The notes under the pieces are model-generated. The model did no database searches. It worked only from the letters and a program-made list of their open reading frames with translations, and had not been told where the DNA came from. From Isochrysis galbana (taxonomy: Eukaryota > Haptophyta > Isochrysidales > Isochrysidaceae), in contig CM030937.1 of assembly GCA_018136815.1 (NCBI GenBank), positions 1,033,053 to 1,097,052 on the forward strand: a stretch of DNA of 64,000 bases, read 5' to 3'. Made by a program: the position numbers and the translations under genes. Positions within the stretch are counted from its first letter, which is position 1, and each line of letters starts with the position of its first letter. Positions 49,387 to 60,736 of this stretch are shown here, one piece after another.

Positions 49387-51090
49387 ATGACGGGTCCGGA
49401 GCGGCTAAATGAGGCGGCTGTCGTCCAGCCCGAGCCCCACATCGCACAGCCCAGGCGAAGGGCGTGTGCAGATCCACGTCTCTCCTACCCCGACCTGCGA
49501 GAGGCGGCCAGGCAGCAAAAAAGAAAGGTCGGCTGGCAGTACCGCTCGACAATCGGCTTCTGCATCTCGTTCCTCGGCGTCGGCCTCATGCCCGGCACGT
49601 ATGGGCCCACCGTTCCCGCGCTCGCCCAACGCCTTGGCCTTGCTCACCCAGGAGAGCTGGCGCCCACCTTCATTATGCGCGGCATCTGTTACGGCGTGGG
49701 CACTCTACTGGGCGGTCTGCTGGTGGAACGGGTTGGGAACGCTGCCCTTGTTCTATGGGCAGCAGCTGCCATTGTTATGTCCGGCTGCGGCGCCATGGTA
49801 CCCTACGGCGTCTCTCTGGTGCCGGTTGCTCTGCTGGTGGGTGGGATGAGTCTAGCGGGTGGAATAGTCGATGTTTTGGGCAATGTGCTAATCATCAAGC
49901 TGTGGCTCGGCGACGACAAGAGGGGAGCGCCGAGTATGAATATGCTGCATGCCTCATGGTCGATGGGTGCAACTGTAGCCCCAGCTCTGGCTGCCGCAAT
50001 CGGCCTCGAGTCGAGCAAGCTCCCGCTCATATACGGAGTTGCTGCATCTTTTAGTGCGGCTAGCGGCCTAGCACCTCTCCTACTTGGTGGCCAGCCACCC
50101 GCGAGGAAGACCATCTCTGAGCCTCTCGCTGCCACAGATCAGGCACGCGCTATGTCAGAGATCTGCATCAGTACCGCAGGGCCTTGCGATGATGATGCCA
50201 CAGCTCCTCCAGCTGCCATTGCTCCTCACCTTGGAGATGATAAAGGCGACCAGACGAAAGCAGTCTCTCAAGAGAAGAGTCCACGTGGACGCTTCATCCT
50301 CGTGATGAGCTGCATGTTTGTATTTTATGTTTGCCTCGGTGCCGCGGAGCGTGTCCCCGGCGACTGGCTCACGACAGCCGTGGCTCGATCGGACCTGAAC
50401 GGGGCAAGCGAGGAGGCGGGGGCGTTCGCTACTTCCGTCTTCTTTGGTGCCCATCTTGCGGGCCGCTTGTTCTCTGTTCCGCTTTCATGGATGCTGCCAA
50501 CCACGCAAATGCTCAAGGGCTCCTTTTCGCTTGCGGCTGTCTCAACCCTGCTGATGCTCACGTTAGGCCAGCAAGACTACTCGTTCCTCTGCGTGTCGCT
50601 CGGCGGACTGGGTCTGGGCATTTCAGCATTGTATCCCTTCGGCATCCTGCTTGCCAAGGAACGAGTTCTTCTGAGCTCAGCCTGGATCTCTCGGCTAGCG
50701 TTCGGCGCGCTCTTTGGCGACGTGATCATGCCACCTCTCGTAGGCGCTCTCATTGCGATCACACCGACCAGTTTCTATTTGGCTGAGGCGGCCGTCGTCT
50801 TCCTCCAGATGATCGCATTCTTCCTTGTGGCGTGGATCCCTCCAGCCAAGGGCGTCCCTGCTGCGACTCTCCCATCCGACGCTACCACTCCTATTCCGGC
50901 AGCTGCTCCGTCCTCTGATCCGGCCTTGGAGAAGAAGCCACGACAATGGACTTCGCAAAGGCCCGCACCTTTTGTCAGCCCCATGTCGAGCGGATGGTGG
51001 AGGAAGTGTCTGCCTCCCCTTCTCAAACGGCATGGCGTAAGGGCATTGAAGGATACATCGACGCCGATCAAATTGCCTACCAGCATTTAA
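49387..51090 (+). CDS. Major facilitator superfamily transporter (MFSD4/sodium-glucose NaGLT1-like)
   Basis: 567 aa, single exon. Twelve hydrophobic segments fall in two groups of six. The first starts FCISFLGVGLMPGTYGPTVPALAQRLG, and a charged cytosolic loop lies at about 240-300. The second starts FILVMSCMFVFYVCLGAAERV. The segment DVLGNVLIIKLWLGDDKRGAPSMNMLHASWSMGATVAPALA matches the MFSD4/NaGLT/FucP-like pattern (N...LW......N.LH..WG.GA). A long soluble N terminus (1-50) and proline-rich C terminus are unusual additions. The substrate is probably a sugar or polyol, but the sequence cannot settle this. Confidence 0.85.
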   Translation: MTGPERLNEAAVVQPEPHIAQPRRRACADPRLSYPDLREAARQQKRKVGWQYRSTIGFCISFLGVGLMPGTYGPTVPALAQRLGLAHPGELAPTFIMRGICYGVGTLLGGLLVERVGNAALVLWAAAAIVMSGCGAMVPYGVSLVPVALLVGGMSLAGGIVDVLGNVLIIKLWLGDDKRGAPSMNMLHASWSMGATVAPALAAAIGLESSKLPLIYGVAASFSAASGLAPLLLGGQPPARKTISEPLAATDQARAMSEICISTAGPCDDDATAPPAAIAPHLGDDKGDQTKAVSQEKSPRGRFILVMSCMFVFYVCLGAAERVPGDWLTTAVARSDLNGASEEAGAFATSVFFGAHLAGRLFSVPLSWMLPTTQMLKGSFSLAAVSTLLMLTLGQQDYSFLCVSLGGLGLGISALYPFGILLAKERVLLSSAWISRLAFGALFGDVIMPPLVGALIAITPTSFYLAEAAVVFLQMIAFFLVAWIPPAKGVPAATLPSDATTPIPAAAPSSDPALEKKPRQWTSQRPAPFVSPMSSGWWRKCLPPLLKRHGVRALKDTSTPIKLPTSI

Positions 51091-51641
51091 GCACTCGCTG
51101 ATGCACATACTACCATACGACGGCTATAAATGAAACAGCCGTATCCGACGGGACAGGCTCGGTGTATTTCGTGATCTTAGCTCCATACACTGCATCATGA
51201 GCTAGGGCTATAGTGTCCTCGTTTCTAAGACGAACGAGTCGAGTGGACTTAATTCAAGTTGTGAACTCTTTGATTGTAGGGGTGGCTCCCCGTCTGTTAC
51301 ACTTTCTTTTTCTCGCTCCCCTTTGTACTATTTGGGGCGGGGCCGCGGAAGCTCCACCATCCACCCATATGTGCCACAATGGGCATTGGCATTGGGTCGG
51401 CGCTATCGGCTGCTGTTGTGTCCGTCGTCACAATCTCGTCTCTACTTGTCGCTCCTTCTCTCAATTCTCCTTTCTTGGTTTTTTTGTTAGTCATTCGATA
51501 TCATCGATGCAACCCGCGCAGCACGACGCAGGCGTTAGCGCATCATCTGCGCCGCTCGTAATCGCTTACGAGTTCGGGGTGTGCGGGTGTGCGCGCGTTC
51601 GACATATCTTTGTTGTCTAATTATAAACAACGACTTGAGCC
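51091..51641. other. Intergenic, nothing recognised
   Basis: The 3' flank of the MFS gene, about 550 bases with no supported feature. Confidence 0.5.
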
Positions 51642-52165
51642 AACTAAGTTTATACTTGGTTGACCCATGGGGGGGCACGAGCCCCCCCCCTCTCTCCACT
51701 CCTCCCCTGCCATGGAGGAGGAACCACCCATCTTCCTGGCATGCCTGATGGCTTGCCAGGAGGCCACTGCCCTACTGACCCACTCCCTTCCCCACTCCCC
51801 ACAGGCTCGCCCAATTCGCCCATCCTGGCCCCTCGTGACCAGCCCATTGCTCCAACCCCCCCTCCCCCCCCTGGTCGACAGGCAGACAGGTGCAGCGTGG
51901 GGGCCCCAGAGGCTCGGGAGCGCCAGCGAGGGAGAGGCAGGGGAGGCCAGGGCCCAGCCCCAGCCTCCTCTGCCCCCTGAACTGGCCTCCATGAGCCTCC
52001 AGGGGCCGCCAGAGGGCAGCTGGAGGCCTGCCGCAGGCGCGCCATCGCGCGTGCCGCAGGAGAGGGGAGAGAGAGCGCGGAGAAGGGGGTGGGCGCGAGC
52101 GAGAGCTCCGCCCACCGGAAAAACGGTAAGTCTCGCGCCTGTTTATAGGATAAGACGAGACAGAG
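51642..52165 (+). mobile_element. Family B element lacking its distal module
   Basis: It starts AACTAAGTTTATACTTGGTT and keeps the full hairpin chain to GGTAAGTCTCGCGCCTGTTTATAGGATAAG. The GTAGTGCACGGGGGG module is not found downstream, and I see no target duplication. Confidence 0.85.
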
Positions 52166-53659
52166 TCGCCGCCCGCAGGCTTGGACTCGTACTTGGAAAG
52201 AGAGGGTGGGGGGCCGGAGGTCGGCACTCCCATCGACGCGGCGGTAGAGGGAGACGATGCTGAAGGCCACTCGACGATTCTTGGACTCGTAGGAGGGCTC
52301 ACGGTGGTATGGATGAAAGGGGATAGCTTTATCATTAGCGGAGACTCGGACTCGTACTCGGGAGATTTCTCAGGGTTCGGATTGGGTTGTGACTGTTTGG
52401 ACTTGGCGGCCTTAAGGGAGGACGGCGGCGGTTGGGATTTCGTGGCTTCGGGGAGGGAGGCTTTGGGTTCTGTAGGGAGTGGCATGGGGTATCGGTTCAA
52501 AGGTCGGAGTTGGTAGAGAGGGGGTGGCGAGGGGAGCGGTGGAGGGTTCTCTCGATCTGCTTTCGAAATCGGGCGAGGAGAAGGCGAGGCAGTGGGAGAA
52601 GGGATTAACGGTGGACTTGGGGAAGGAGGGAGGCGAGACTGGTGTAAACTATTGTTCGAAACATAAAGAATGGGATCAGACCAATGAGCGGTCGTAGAAG
52701 TTCTCGGTGACGGCGTAGAGGGGGGGGTGAAATGCAGAAGGGGGGAAATCTGCTAGGGGTAGGCAGGAATATGTAGAAAAAAGTGCCCAAATATGTTTCA
52801 AAAATATGCCGTTTATATGTGAGGCGCTAGCCCAAATATGTCGAAAATATGCAGATATGTCGCCGCTATACGAGCTGTGCGTGTACGCGCGTGCGCGCGG
52901 CGGCATTAGAAAAAAGATCTTTTCAAAATTTCCGCTACTTGTACGGCGCGATGCTACTCCCTACTACCCGTCCTTATCTACCGTCAACCCCTTTTGTTCT
53001 TCCCCAGTTCCCTCAAAGCGGAGCAGTCTCTGGGTTCGGGGAGGTCGTGCGCGCGCTGCTTCTGCTTCGACCAAGTACTAAAAAAAACATTCTTGAAGTC
53101 TACTATACTGCTAGCTACGGGGGTCCCATCGCACTCACGGTGCTGCTTCTCGCCATCGCCTAAACCCAACTCTCTCACCCCCTTACCCGCTATACCCCCC
53201 TCCCCCCTCCCCCCTCAATTGGCATCGACTCCAACCGGATTAGGGAGTTGGGGGAGCGGGCGGACGGCGACGAGCGACGAGCTCGTGAGCAACGCTGCTT
53301 GCCGCGGCGTTCAAGGCGATGGTGCCGGCGACGCAGAACCACGCGGCCGCGCGCGCGGGCGGGCCCGAGCGGCCGTAGTAGGGGCAGTGAGGGGAGCAAG
53401 GAGCAGGGAGCAGGGGGCAAGCTGGCCCGCCTCGCCTCGCCCCCAACACCTAGCATCGCTCTGCCTCGCTCGTTCTTGTCTCCGCTCTCGTACTCCCCCC
53501 ACCCCACGCCACTGCACCCCTGCGCGCGCTCGCGCGCTCGCGCCTCCCCGTCCCCGCCCCGCCCCGCCCAAACATGTTGGAGCCACCCGCCCCTGCCCGC
53601 CCAAATATGTAGCAAATATGTCGACATATTTATTTCGCGAAATCGTACCCAAATATGTT
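52166..53659. other. Intergenic; CCCAAATATGT words
   Basis: CCCAAATATGT occurs four times in the same orientation (52785, 52831, about 53600, 53648) with related AAATATG/ATATGT words nearby. The rest is mixed; open frames on both strands are low-complexity. No gene is supported. Confidence 0.4.
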
Positions 53660-54028
53660 TTACGATATTCCGCCCATGCCGCCGCCTTCGCCGCCGCCGT
53701 CTCCTCCACCATCTCCACCACCCCCCTCTCATCCTCCTCCTCCGTCTCCGCCTCCGCCTTCGCCGCCACCCTCGAGGCCGCCGCCCTCGAGGCCGCCGCT
53801 GTCTCCTCCCCCTCCTTCTTTACCTCCACCCACGCAGCCGCCCTCGCCGCCACCGCCTTCCCCTCCCCCGTCTCCGTCGCCGCCGCGGTCGCGTACGCTG
53901 AAACGGATCCCATGGTGCAAGTGCACCGAGCAGCTGGCAAACTCTACATGGAGAACAAGAAGGCCGTCCTCGCACGTGTCACGGACCTCGCCACCCAAGA
54001 TCAGCCAAGCGACATCGTCGCCTGCTAG
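53660..54028 (+). pseudogene. CCG/CCT-rich tract fused to the family B/D coding module
   Basis: From about 53883 the frame reads AVAYAETDPMVQVHRAAGKLYM...DLATQDQPSDIVAC-stop, nearly the same as 7226-7380. Upstream, the module found at 7.0 kb is replaced by a 200-bp CCG-rich repeat. In the module frame that repeat reads Ala/Ser-rich; in another frame it reads PPPSPPP. This looks like a 5'-truncated or recombined copy, not a hydroxyproline-rich protein gene. Confidence 0.6.
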
Positions 54029-54219
54029 CAGTGTGAGAAAAAGACGAAGAAGATGATAAGATGAAAACTCAGCCCGCGTAGCTGGGGGTTACCGCGTGTG
54101 TTGAGAGTGGGGGAGCGTAATTAGCTTTGTAATAATAATAATAGTGTGGCTACCCAAAAAGAAAACAAGCACATAGAAAATCAGCTGGCCCTCTTTTGAC
54201 TTTTGACGGAACGCGACTT
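54029..54219 (+). repeat. Family D tail, second copy
   Basis: AAAAAGACGAA.A.GATGA, AATAATAATAATAGTGTGGCTACCC and CTGGCCCTCTTTTGAC...TTTTGACGGAACGCGACTT, as at 7410-7590. Confidence 0.75.
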
Positions 54220-54237
54220 CGGGCGGTTGCTCGGTTG

Positions 54238-54315
54238 CTCCCCCATGGCAGGGGAGGAGTGGAGAGAGGGGGGGGCTCGTACCCCCCCATGGGTCAACCA
54301 AGTATAAACTTAGTT
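54238..54315 (-). mobile_element. Truncated family B copy
   Basis: The terminal 78 bp or so: CCCATGGCAGGGGAGGAGTGG, the GGGGGGGCTCGTACCCCCCC hairpin, and CAACCAAGTATAAACTTAGTT. Confidence 0.85.
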
Positions 54316-54404
54316 GCAGGTTGGTGAGGGGTAGGAAAGGAACGAAGGCGTGGTAGCATAGCACGACACTAGGTCACGCGAGAGGCGAGAATATTAACTG
54401 TTTA

Positions 54405-54865
54405 TTTACTGCCGGAGCATGCAAATGGATGCTTCAAACGACATATTTCGTCCCTGCTCGCCAACGCCTTGACGGGTGCTCATGAGGTGCTGGGGGAGCC
54501 TCAGGGACCTCCTTCCCCACACTCCCACCCATTCACAACACAATAGGTCGAGATTGTAGTATGGGATGATGGAGAAAATAGGCCCAGGGCCGAAGCAGCC
54601 ATTTGGATGCTTCAGTTTACCAAATAATCCAGGTGTGCACGTTAGAAAGAGGTATGGGGCGGCGGAGGGGCGAGGGGAGGGCGGCGCGGCGCAACGCAGT
54701 GGGACTGGGAGGGAGAGGGGGGAGGGGGGGGGTCGGGAAAAATTTGGTCATCTCTTTCTTTGCGGAAAGCGTCGCTTATATCGTTGAACATGTCTTCCTC
54801 TCTTCTCTCACCTCAAAAAACGAAACTTCGAAGCATCCATTTGCATGCTGCGCTCCCGGCAGTAA
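54405..54865. mobile_element. MITE-like element with about 30-bp inverted ends
   Basis: TTTACTGCCGG.AGCATGCAAATGGATGCTTC at 54405-54435 is inverted at 54830-54865 (GAAGCATCCATTTGCATGC...CCGGCAGTAAA). A third internal partial copy, CCATTTGGATGCTTCAG, lies at 54599-54615. No transposase. Confidence 0.8.
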
Positions 54866-55341
54866 AGGGTTAAAAGGGGGGTTTATCATTCATCGTAAAG
54901 ACCGATGGGGGGGGGAAGGCTCGGTGCGCTCCGCCATAGGCTATCCATAGTTTTAGTTTAGAACGATGCTTCGAGACGCCTAAAAACCTGCCGAAATGGC
55001 AAGCGTGCAGCGTGGAGCAACACACTACTACTCACGAATATCAAATGCGCTCAACACTCGGCACAAGCCGTGAAGAAAGAGGGTAAAGATAAGCGAGTTG
55101 GTATGATGGCTGGCATCGTCGAGGCGATGCATCGCGACATGACGGATATCTTGAGTGCAAAGGTTGTCTCAGAATAGCAACGCAATAATGGAGAACGCTC
55201 GTACAATGTGACAGCGGATGAGGAAGATTTTTACCAACGCAGTTGCTTGAATATGCAGCTTGAACATGAAGTAAGTTGTGCCTTTGTCCCCTAGCAATGC
55301 GTTTCACAGTGGTCAGGCTCCCGCGTGAGCTGATTCTCGCC
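54866..55341. other. Downstream flank of XPF
   Basis: Probably contains the XPF 3' UTR on minus. Nothing else is recognised. Confidence 0.4.
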
Positions 55342-58300
55342 TCAGCTAGTCTGGTGAAGGAACGTATGCAGCAGTTTGGCGTTCTGCGCCCCGATAATCT
55401 GCGTGAGCCTATCAAGAGGCGTCCGTGAAAGCTCCTTCAAGTTGGGCACGGCATTCATGAGGCGTCTCACATTATGGGGATGGATCCCGGGCATTGCCCG
55501 CAACATGTCTTGTGGCGTCATGTTGAATAGTTGTCCAGCCTCCTGCTCGGCGTATGTGCCAACGGCGGAGGCAGTGTCTGCATCGGGCTGAGCAGCGCCT
55601 CGCTTCAATGCCTCAAAGATAGCAATGGTGTGCAGCGGCCGGCGAGACCAAAGTAAACGCAATTTGGGAAAATGTATCAAAAGTAGACAAAGCTTCGAGA
55701 GAGTGGTATTGGGGGACAGGTCTGTAGCAAGCTCGGACTGGGTGCACAAGCCAAAGTGGCGATTTTCGTCGAATTCCAAAAGAAGAGAAGGACGGCGGTA
55801 CGATCGGACCATCGACTCGGCCTACAAAAATGAGGTGATTGATATGAGAGAGGTGACGTACAAGGCCATCCGATACTATCGAAATCCAAGAAGTCGCATA
55901 GCTTTTCACTTTGACGATGCGTTCACATACCTGATTGTAAAGTCTCCCAGAGGCCAGAGACTGCACGAGATCCGAGATGGACTTGCGCTCGACGACGATG
56001 TCCGGAGTCAAGATATAGTCACCGACCTGAGTTACGACAGTTGCATGATATCACTTCACATCTACGCGGCAGAATAGATGCTGGGTGTGGCCCATCCACG
56101 GACTTCATGTCAGGCAGCATGCTGGCACTTGGATGAAACGCTGCCGCTGATTCGCGGTGCTTGGATAGAATGAATGAGCGCCGTGTGGCCAAGACCACCA
56201 GCGAGCTTACCGCACCTCAAGTGTTGCAGGCTTCACCGCGATGCCGTGCAAGTGCAAAGAGTTCGGGAGAGCCGATCGGAACTCACGCATGTCAACCACG
56301 ACAATTGGAGTTGACGCGAGTTGACTACGACGGAGGTGGCCACCGCCCGCCCGCAGACTCGCCACATTCGGGTCGGCAGAGGCGCCGTCTTCTAGTCGAA
56401 GCTGATGAGGGAGTTGCTGTGAAATTGGGAGGAGAGGGGACAATTTCCAATTCCTGACACGAGAATCGTTGCAAGATGCACAACGGATCTCGCTCAGGTG
56501 ATATGCAAGGGCGCGAGTAGCAGTTGGGATGCGAGGCAGCCCAGCATCACCTGGGAATGGCAATCCCACTCGGAAGGGAGGGCCATGCGGCTTTTTGCTA
56601 GAATCAACGCTTCGAATGATTCAATCTCTGCAGCGATTTCAGAACGATATTGCTGCTCCTCCACCGAGTCTAGTAACATGAGAAAATATACGTGCAGACG
56701 ACGTGAAATAGGTGAGCTAGGTGGAGCGCCAACTTGCGGGGAATCAAGCTGAGGTGGCGACGAAACGTCAGGAGCAGCATCGTGGGTGCTTTCTTTGGTG
56801 AGGTCGATAACTGGCGGGCTGCTCCCTCTACCCGCTTTCCGTCTTGGAGCATGTATGTTTGTTGGCGAGACCGCTGCGTTGCGAGCAATATCAGTTGCGT
56901 TTGCATCTGTAGCAGAATTCTCCGGTCCACACTTGACCCCAGGCGGAGGGGCGTGTGCTGCATGATATTGCGCGACCGGGCAATTGGGATCTTCGCTTCC
57001 GAGTGAACTGTCTCCATATCCGGCTCTATCCGTGCCTCCTCGGCGTATCCTTGATGTTGCTGATCTCGCTTCCGCTTCCCTGAGAGCTTGCTCCACCTCG
57101 ATCGCTCTCACCATGGCGATATCCACGTCATACATGACGACATGTGTAGGCTGAAGTTCAGACAATAGGTCTAGCGATGCGATGCCGTGCGGAGCTATGG
57201 CAAGGCGGACGCCATGAGCGAAAACCTCAATAAAGCGCCGGCCATCAGCGAAGTGGCCGGCCTCATGGCTTCCACTGTCATTGCATCCGTTGCCACCATC
57301 CTCATCCGCCTCGCGAGTACCATCAGCCCCATTGCCCATGCTACTCGCACCTTTCGTGCACTCTACGGTAGCGCTAGACCCTGTCGATCCCCTTCCAGCG
57401 CCGCCGCGTCCTCTCCGTCCACGCCCACCTGCGCTTCCCTTGCCGCCACGCACAGCTCCTCCGGCAGCCGCCCAACCCCTTGCTGCCCACGGCTGATCCT
57501 GAGACAATTGGTCTCGAGGATTGGTGGGAGCTGCCTCCGCCGCGGGCAACGCTGCCGGCAAGCTCCGTGCGCGTTCAGACCCAATGAACATCTCTGCCGC
57601 ACCCAATCGCCCATGCGAGGAGGGCGGACCCGCCTCCACCTCGCCCTCTTCGATCGTCGCAACCTGCTCAACTCGTCCAGTGCTACCTTCAGCCTGGCGT
57701 TTCGCTTCGAGCTCGGCGGCCGCTGTGCGTAGTAGAGAAGCCTCATGCTGCCGACTCGAGAGAAGAGTGCCGCTGGGGGGCACTGAACGGCGGCGGCGGC
57801 CCACCCAACGGATCAGGGTAGCTTCGAGGAGAGGCCTCGCCCCGTGGGAAAGAAGGGCGAGCACTGTGCTCGCTGCACGTGCGTCGCGCACAATAAGTAG
57901 CACCGGAGGAAGAGTGGTCGCCTTGGAGGTAGCAGCATTGTGCTTACCCCGAGATGCTTCGTTGGTCGTTGTCGCGCATGATCCAGCAACGCCAGCTCTG
58001 CAATCGCGTCGCTCACGTTCCAGCTCTATGCGTTCAGTCGCGGAGCCATTAAGGGAATCCTGACGTGCCGTTGCATCGCCGAGGAGCTCTCGGCCGATTT
58101 CCTCGAGCAGGCTTAGTAGAGCGCTCCATTTGGGGTTTTCTTCTAGGACGAGCTTGATTCCAAGTGGCGCTGCGCGCCCACCGACTCCGCGCTCCGCACT
58201 TCCACTGCCGTTGCTTGCTGCACCATCAAGACCTTGGGTCAATTCTAGTGGGGCAGTTGGGGCGTCGCCACCTGCCCGGGCGGTGGCTATGGTTCCATCA

Positions 58301-59982
58301 ATGCAGTCTGATTCGGCCGCCACGGCATGAGTGCCGGTGGAGCAGGCCGGCCCGGGTGCCGAGTTGGCCAATGATTCAGACGAAGCGCTAGGCCGCCTTG
58401 GCTGAGGCATAGGAGCTGGACCACGGGGGCCACGACGCAATAGCATTTGGCTGCGCTGAAGGGTGTAGACACGATCACGAGCCTGCAACATGCGAGCATG
58501 GGACAAAGGAGTGGGGTGGCACGAGCCGGGGGGGTAGGGAAGTTGTGACGACAGGAAGAGCTGGACTGGCAGAGGGCTCGACTTAATTACCGCAGGTCAC
58601 GAAGCCAATCGTGATCCGCGAAACTGGGAGTAGCTCATAGACTTGTCACCTGTACGTACACCGCCTCAGAAGAGTTGATGACCCAATGGGGCCGTTCTGT
58701 GGGGTGAAGAGCCGTCGCGGCGTCGAACACCGTCTCGAGGTACTCAAAAAATGTGACTGAATCGTAGCTCGCCAAGAAGGAGAGCAGCCGGCGGAGTGTC
58801 TGTGTAGTTGGGGCGCAAAAGTAGATCAAGGTAGGGCATTCGAGTCCAATGGGCAAGGGATGAGCCTGCTGGACAGCAAGATCGAGGGGGTAGCAAAGCA
58901 GGTTCGAGCCACAATGCGAGTCCGTTCCTCACCTGTAGATCTGCCACGAGGGCTCGGGTCCGTCTGCTTGTCTTATGCCAAATGGGATCAAGCTGCGCCC
59001 TCACAATGGCATCAAACGAACGGAACAAAGCGCGCTCTGTCGTGAGTTGTGATCCATCGACAGAAGAGTTGGACGAGCGCAACTCGGAGACACATGCCTG
59101 CACCAGAAGAAATGGCGCTCAGTCCCCGTGGAAGGTGGAAGGAATGGGTGCGTGTTTGTGTGTATGTGGTTAGGAGGATTCTATAGCCGCGCAAGCCGGT
59201 AGGTGCCTGACGCGCCATGGATCAGGAGGTCATTTGGCAACTTGGCATCCTGGGGATGGATAACTAGGGCAGGTGCTCACTTCCATAGCCTCAAGCAGAG
59301 CGGCCTGCATCGCGGCGGCCCGTTCCGTCATGGGCACAGAAAGCTCTTCCACCTCGGGCTGGGCGGCGCTGAGGCACCGCGACACCTCCATGTGGAAGCG
59401 TGGCCAAAGGAGTAACTTGCGAACAAAGAGTGAGGCCATCAACCGCTCAGCCCGTGAGAAACCGCGCACGATTGCTCCCGGTTCGTCGGAGAGGGCGCGC
59501 ACGAAGCCACTACGTGTACGCTGCCGGTACATGCGCAGGGCGAACGCCACGTTCGACCACTCGGAGACGCGGTGCGCATTCGCCACGATAACACCGGTGA
59601 TCGCTGCAGTGGGCATCCTCTCGCACAGCATGTCGACCACCAGGATGCGTGCCGTCACGAGGAGCACGCCTCCGCGCAGATAGCGCTCGACACGCTGAGC
59701 GGCTGACCACTCATTGTTGATCGTCGGCGGCAGCAGCGAGTCGTCTACCCCCGCTCTACGCAGCTGGTGCAGCAGGAGCTCCTCCTCTTCGCGGCTCGTA
59801 TTGAGCAGCAGCACCAGGCTCTCAGGCGATAGGCAAGGCTCAACGAGGCGGCGGAGGACGGCGTGCAGACCGAGGCCCTTCGCGAGTACGAGCAGCGCGT
59901 CGTGCCTCTCGAGCTCCGCCACCGCCTCCTCGAGAAACGGCGGGAGCGCCGAGCCAGCCGCAGCCGCGCCGACCGACGCCAT
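55342..59982 (-). CDS. ERCC4: DNA repair endonuclease XPF/ERCC4
   Basis: Seven exons by hand: 59982-59281, 59097-58933, 58799-58650, 58482-56551, 56416-56216, 56026-55931 and 55821-55342 (3726 nt, 1241 aa). All six introns are phase 0. The N-terminal inactivated SF2 helicase part has [57 protein letters not shown] and EAVYVQARDRVY. Residues about 340-983 (exon 4) are expanded by low-complexity G/A/R sequence, yet keep [18 protein letters not shown] and [22 protein letters not shown]. The nuclease motif is complete: GD (1052-1053), ERK (1063-1065), D1069. A C-terminal HhH2 domain ([22 protein letters not shown]) would pair with ERCC1. It acts in nucleotide excision and crosslink repair. It is longer than the human protein (about 916 aa) because of the insertions. 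Confidence 0.93.
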
Positions 59983-60736
59983 TCGCCCCGTGACGGGCCG
60001 CGGGCTCTTCACACTGTAATCACACTCGAGTGGCTCGGCGGTGCACACCACCTGCACTCATTCCTCCTGTACAGCGCCCACGGCCCACGGCCCACGGCCT
60101 CCTGCCTCCTGTGCTCCAGGCTCGTCAGGCTGGTGCACTGGGCACATGATGACGCGCGACCTTTTGATGCTCGCTCACCACGCTGAGAACGGTATCCAGT
60201 TGTGGCATTGTGGGGCAGGAGGGTCTCTCGAGGGCTAGGGCAGAGGAATGTCGTCCTCCGGGGCCTGACCTTGCGGGACGAGGCCGGCGGCCTGGTACAA
60301 CATGCGGCAATCGGCCCGGCGGCCTCGTACAGCATGCGGCAATCGGCTTGGGTGTCCACGGGGAGCCTCTGGCCCTCACTGTAATAGCGCTACCCTCCGC
60401 GCCTCTCACCCGCCGACTCCAGTTCCGGTATTCTCGGGGGTAATCTGCCGGAGCTGGGGGTGGTACTTATAATATGCCGCTGCATCCGCTCTTCTTCAAT
60501 AAATTCGACGTTTACAGGGTTTTCTTGAATAAATTCGACGTTTACAGGGTTTTCCAAACTGGGAGTTCCCGCCGCGCCACCGTCCTACCGCTTGAGTACC
60601 CCACGAACCATTGAATCCCACAAGAATCTGCTCTGCGAATCATCCGCTCGACCTCCTGATCTCCTGGTAGAAGACTCCCTCCCCTTCCTTTCTCTTTTCA
60701 CACATCGGCTTCGTCGGCTGTCGCAACCGGCGGTCG
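59983..60736. promoter_or_regulatory. Divergent intergenic region, with two short tandem duplications
   Basis: It separates the head-to-head XPF and HMG-CoA-lyase-like genes. AATAAATTCGACGTTTACAGGGTTTT is duplicated in tandem at about 60498-60558. ATGCGGCAATCGGC is duplicated at 60302 and 60333. No promoter element is identified. Confidence 0.5.

Noticed and set aside
53655..54056. PPPSPPP frame as a hydroxyproline-rich cell-wall protein
   Set aside because: No signal peptide. The frame shifts out of the conserved downstream module, and the proline repeats come from a simple CCG/CCT repeat.
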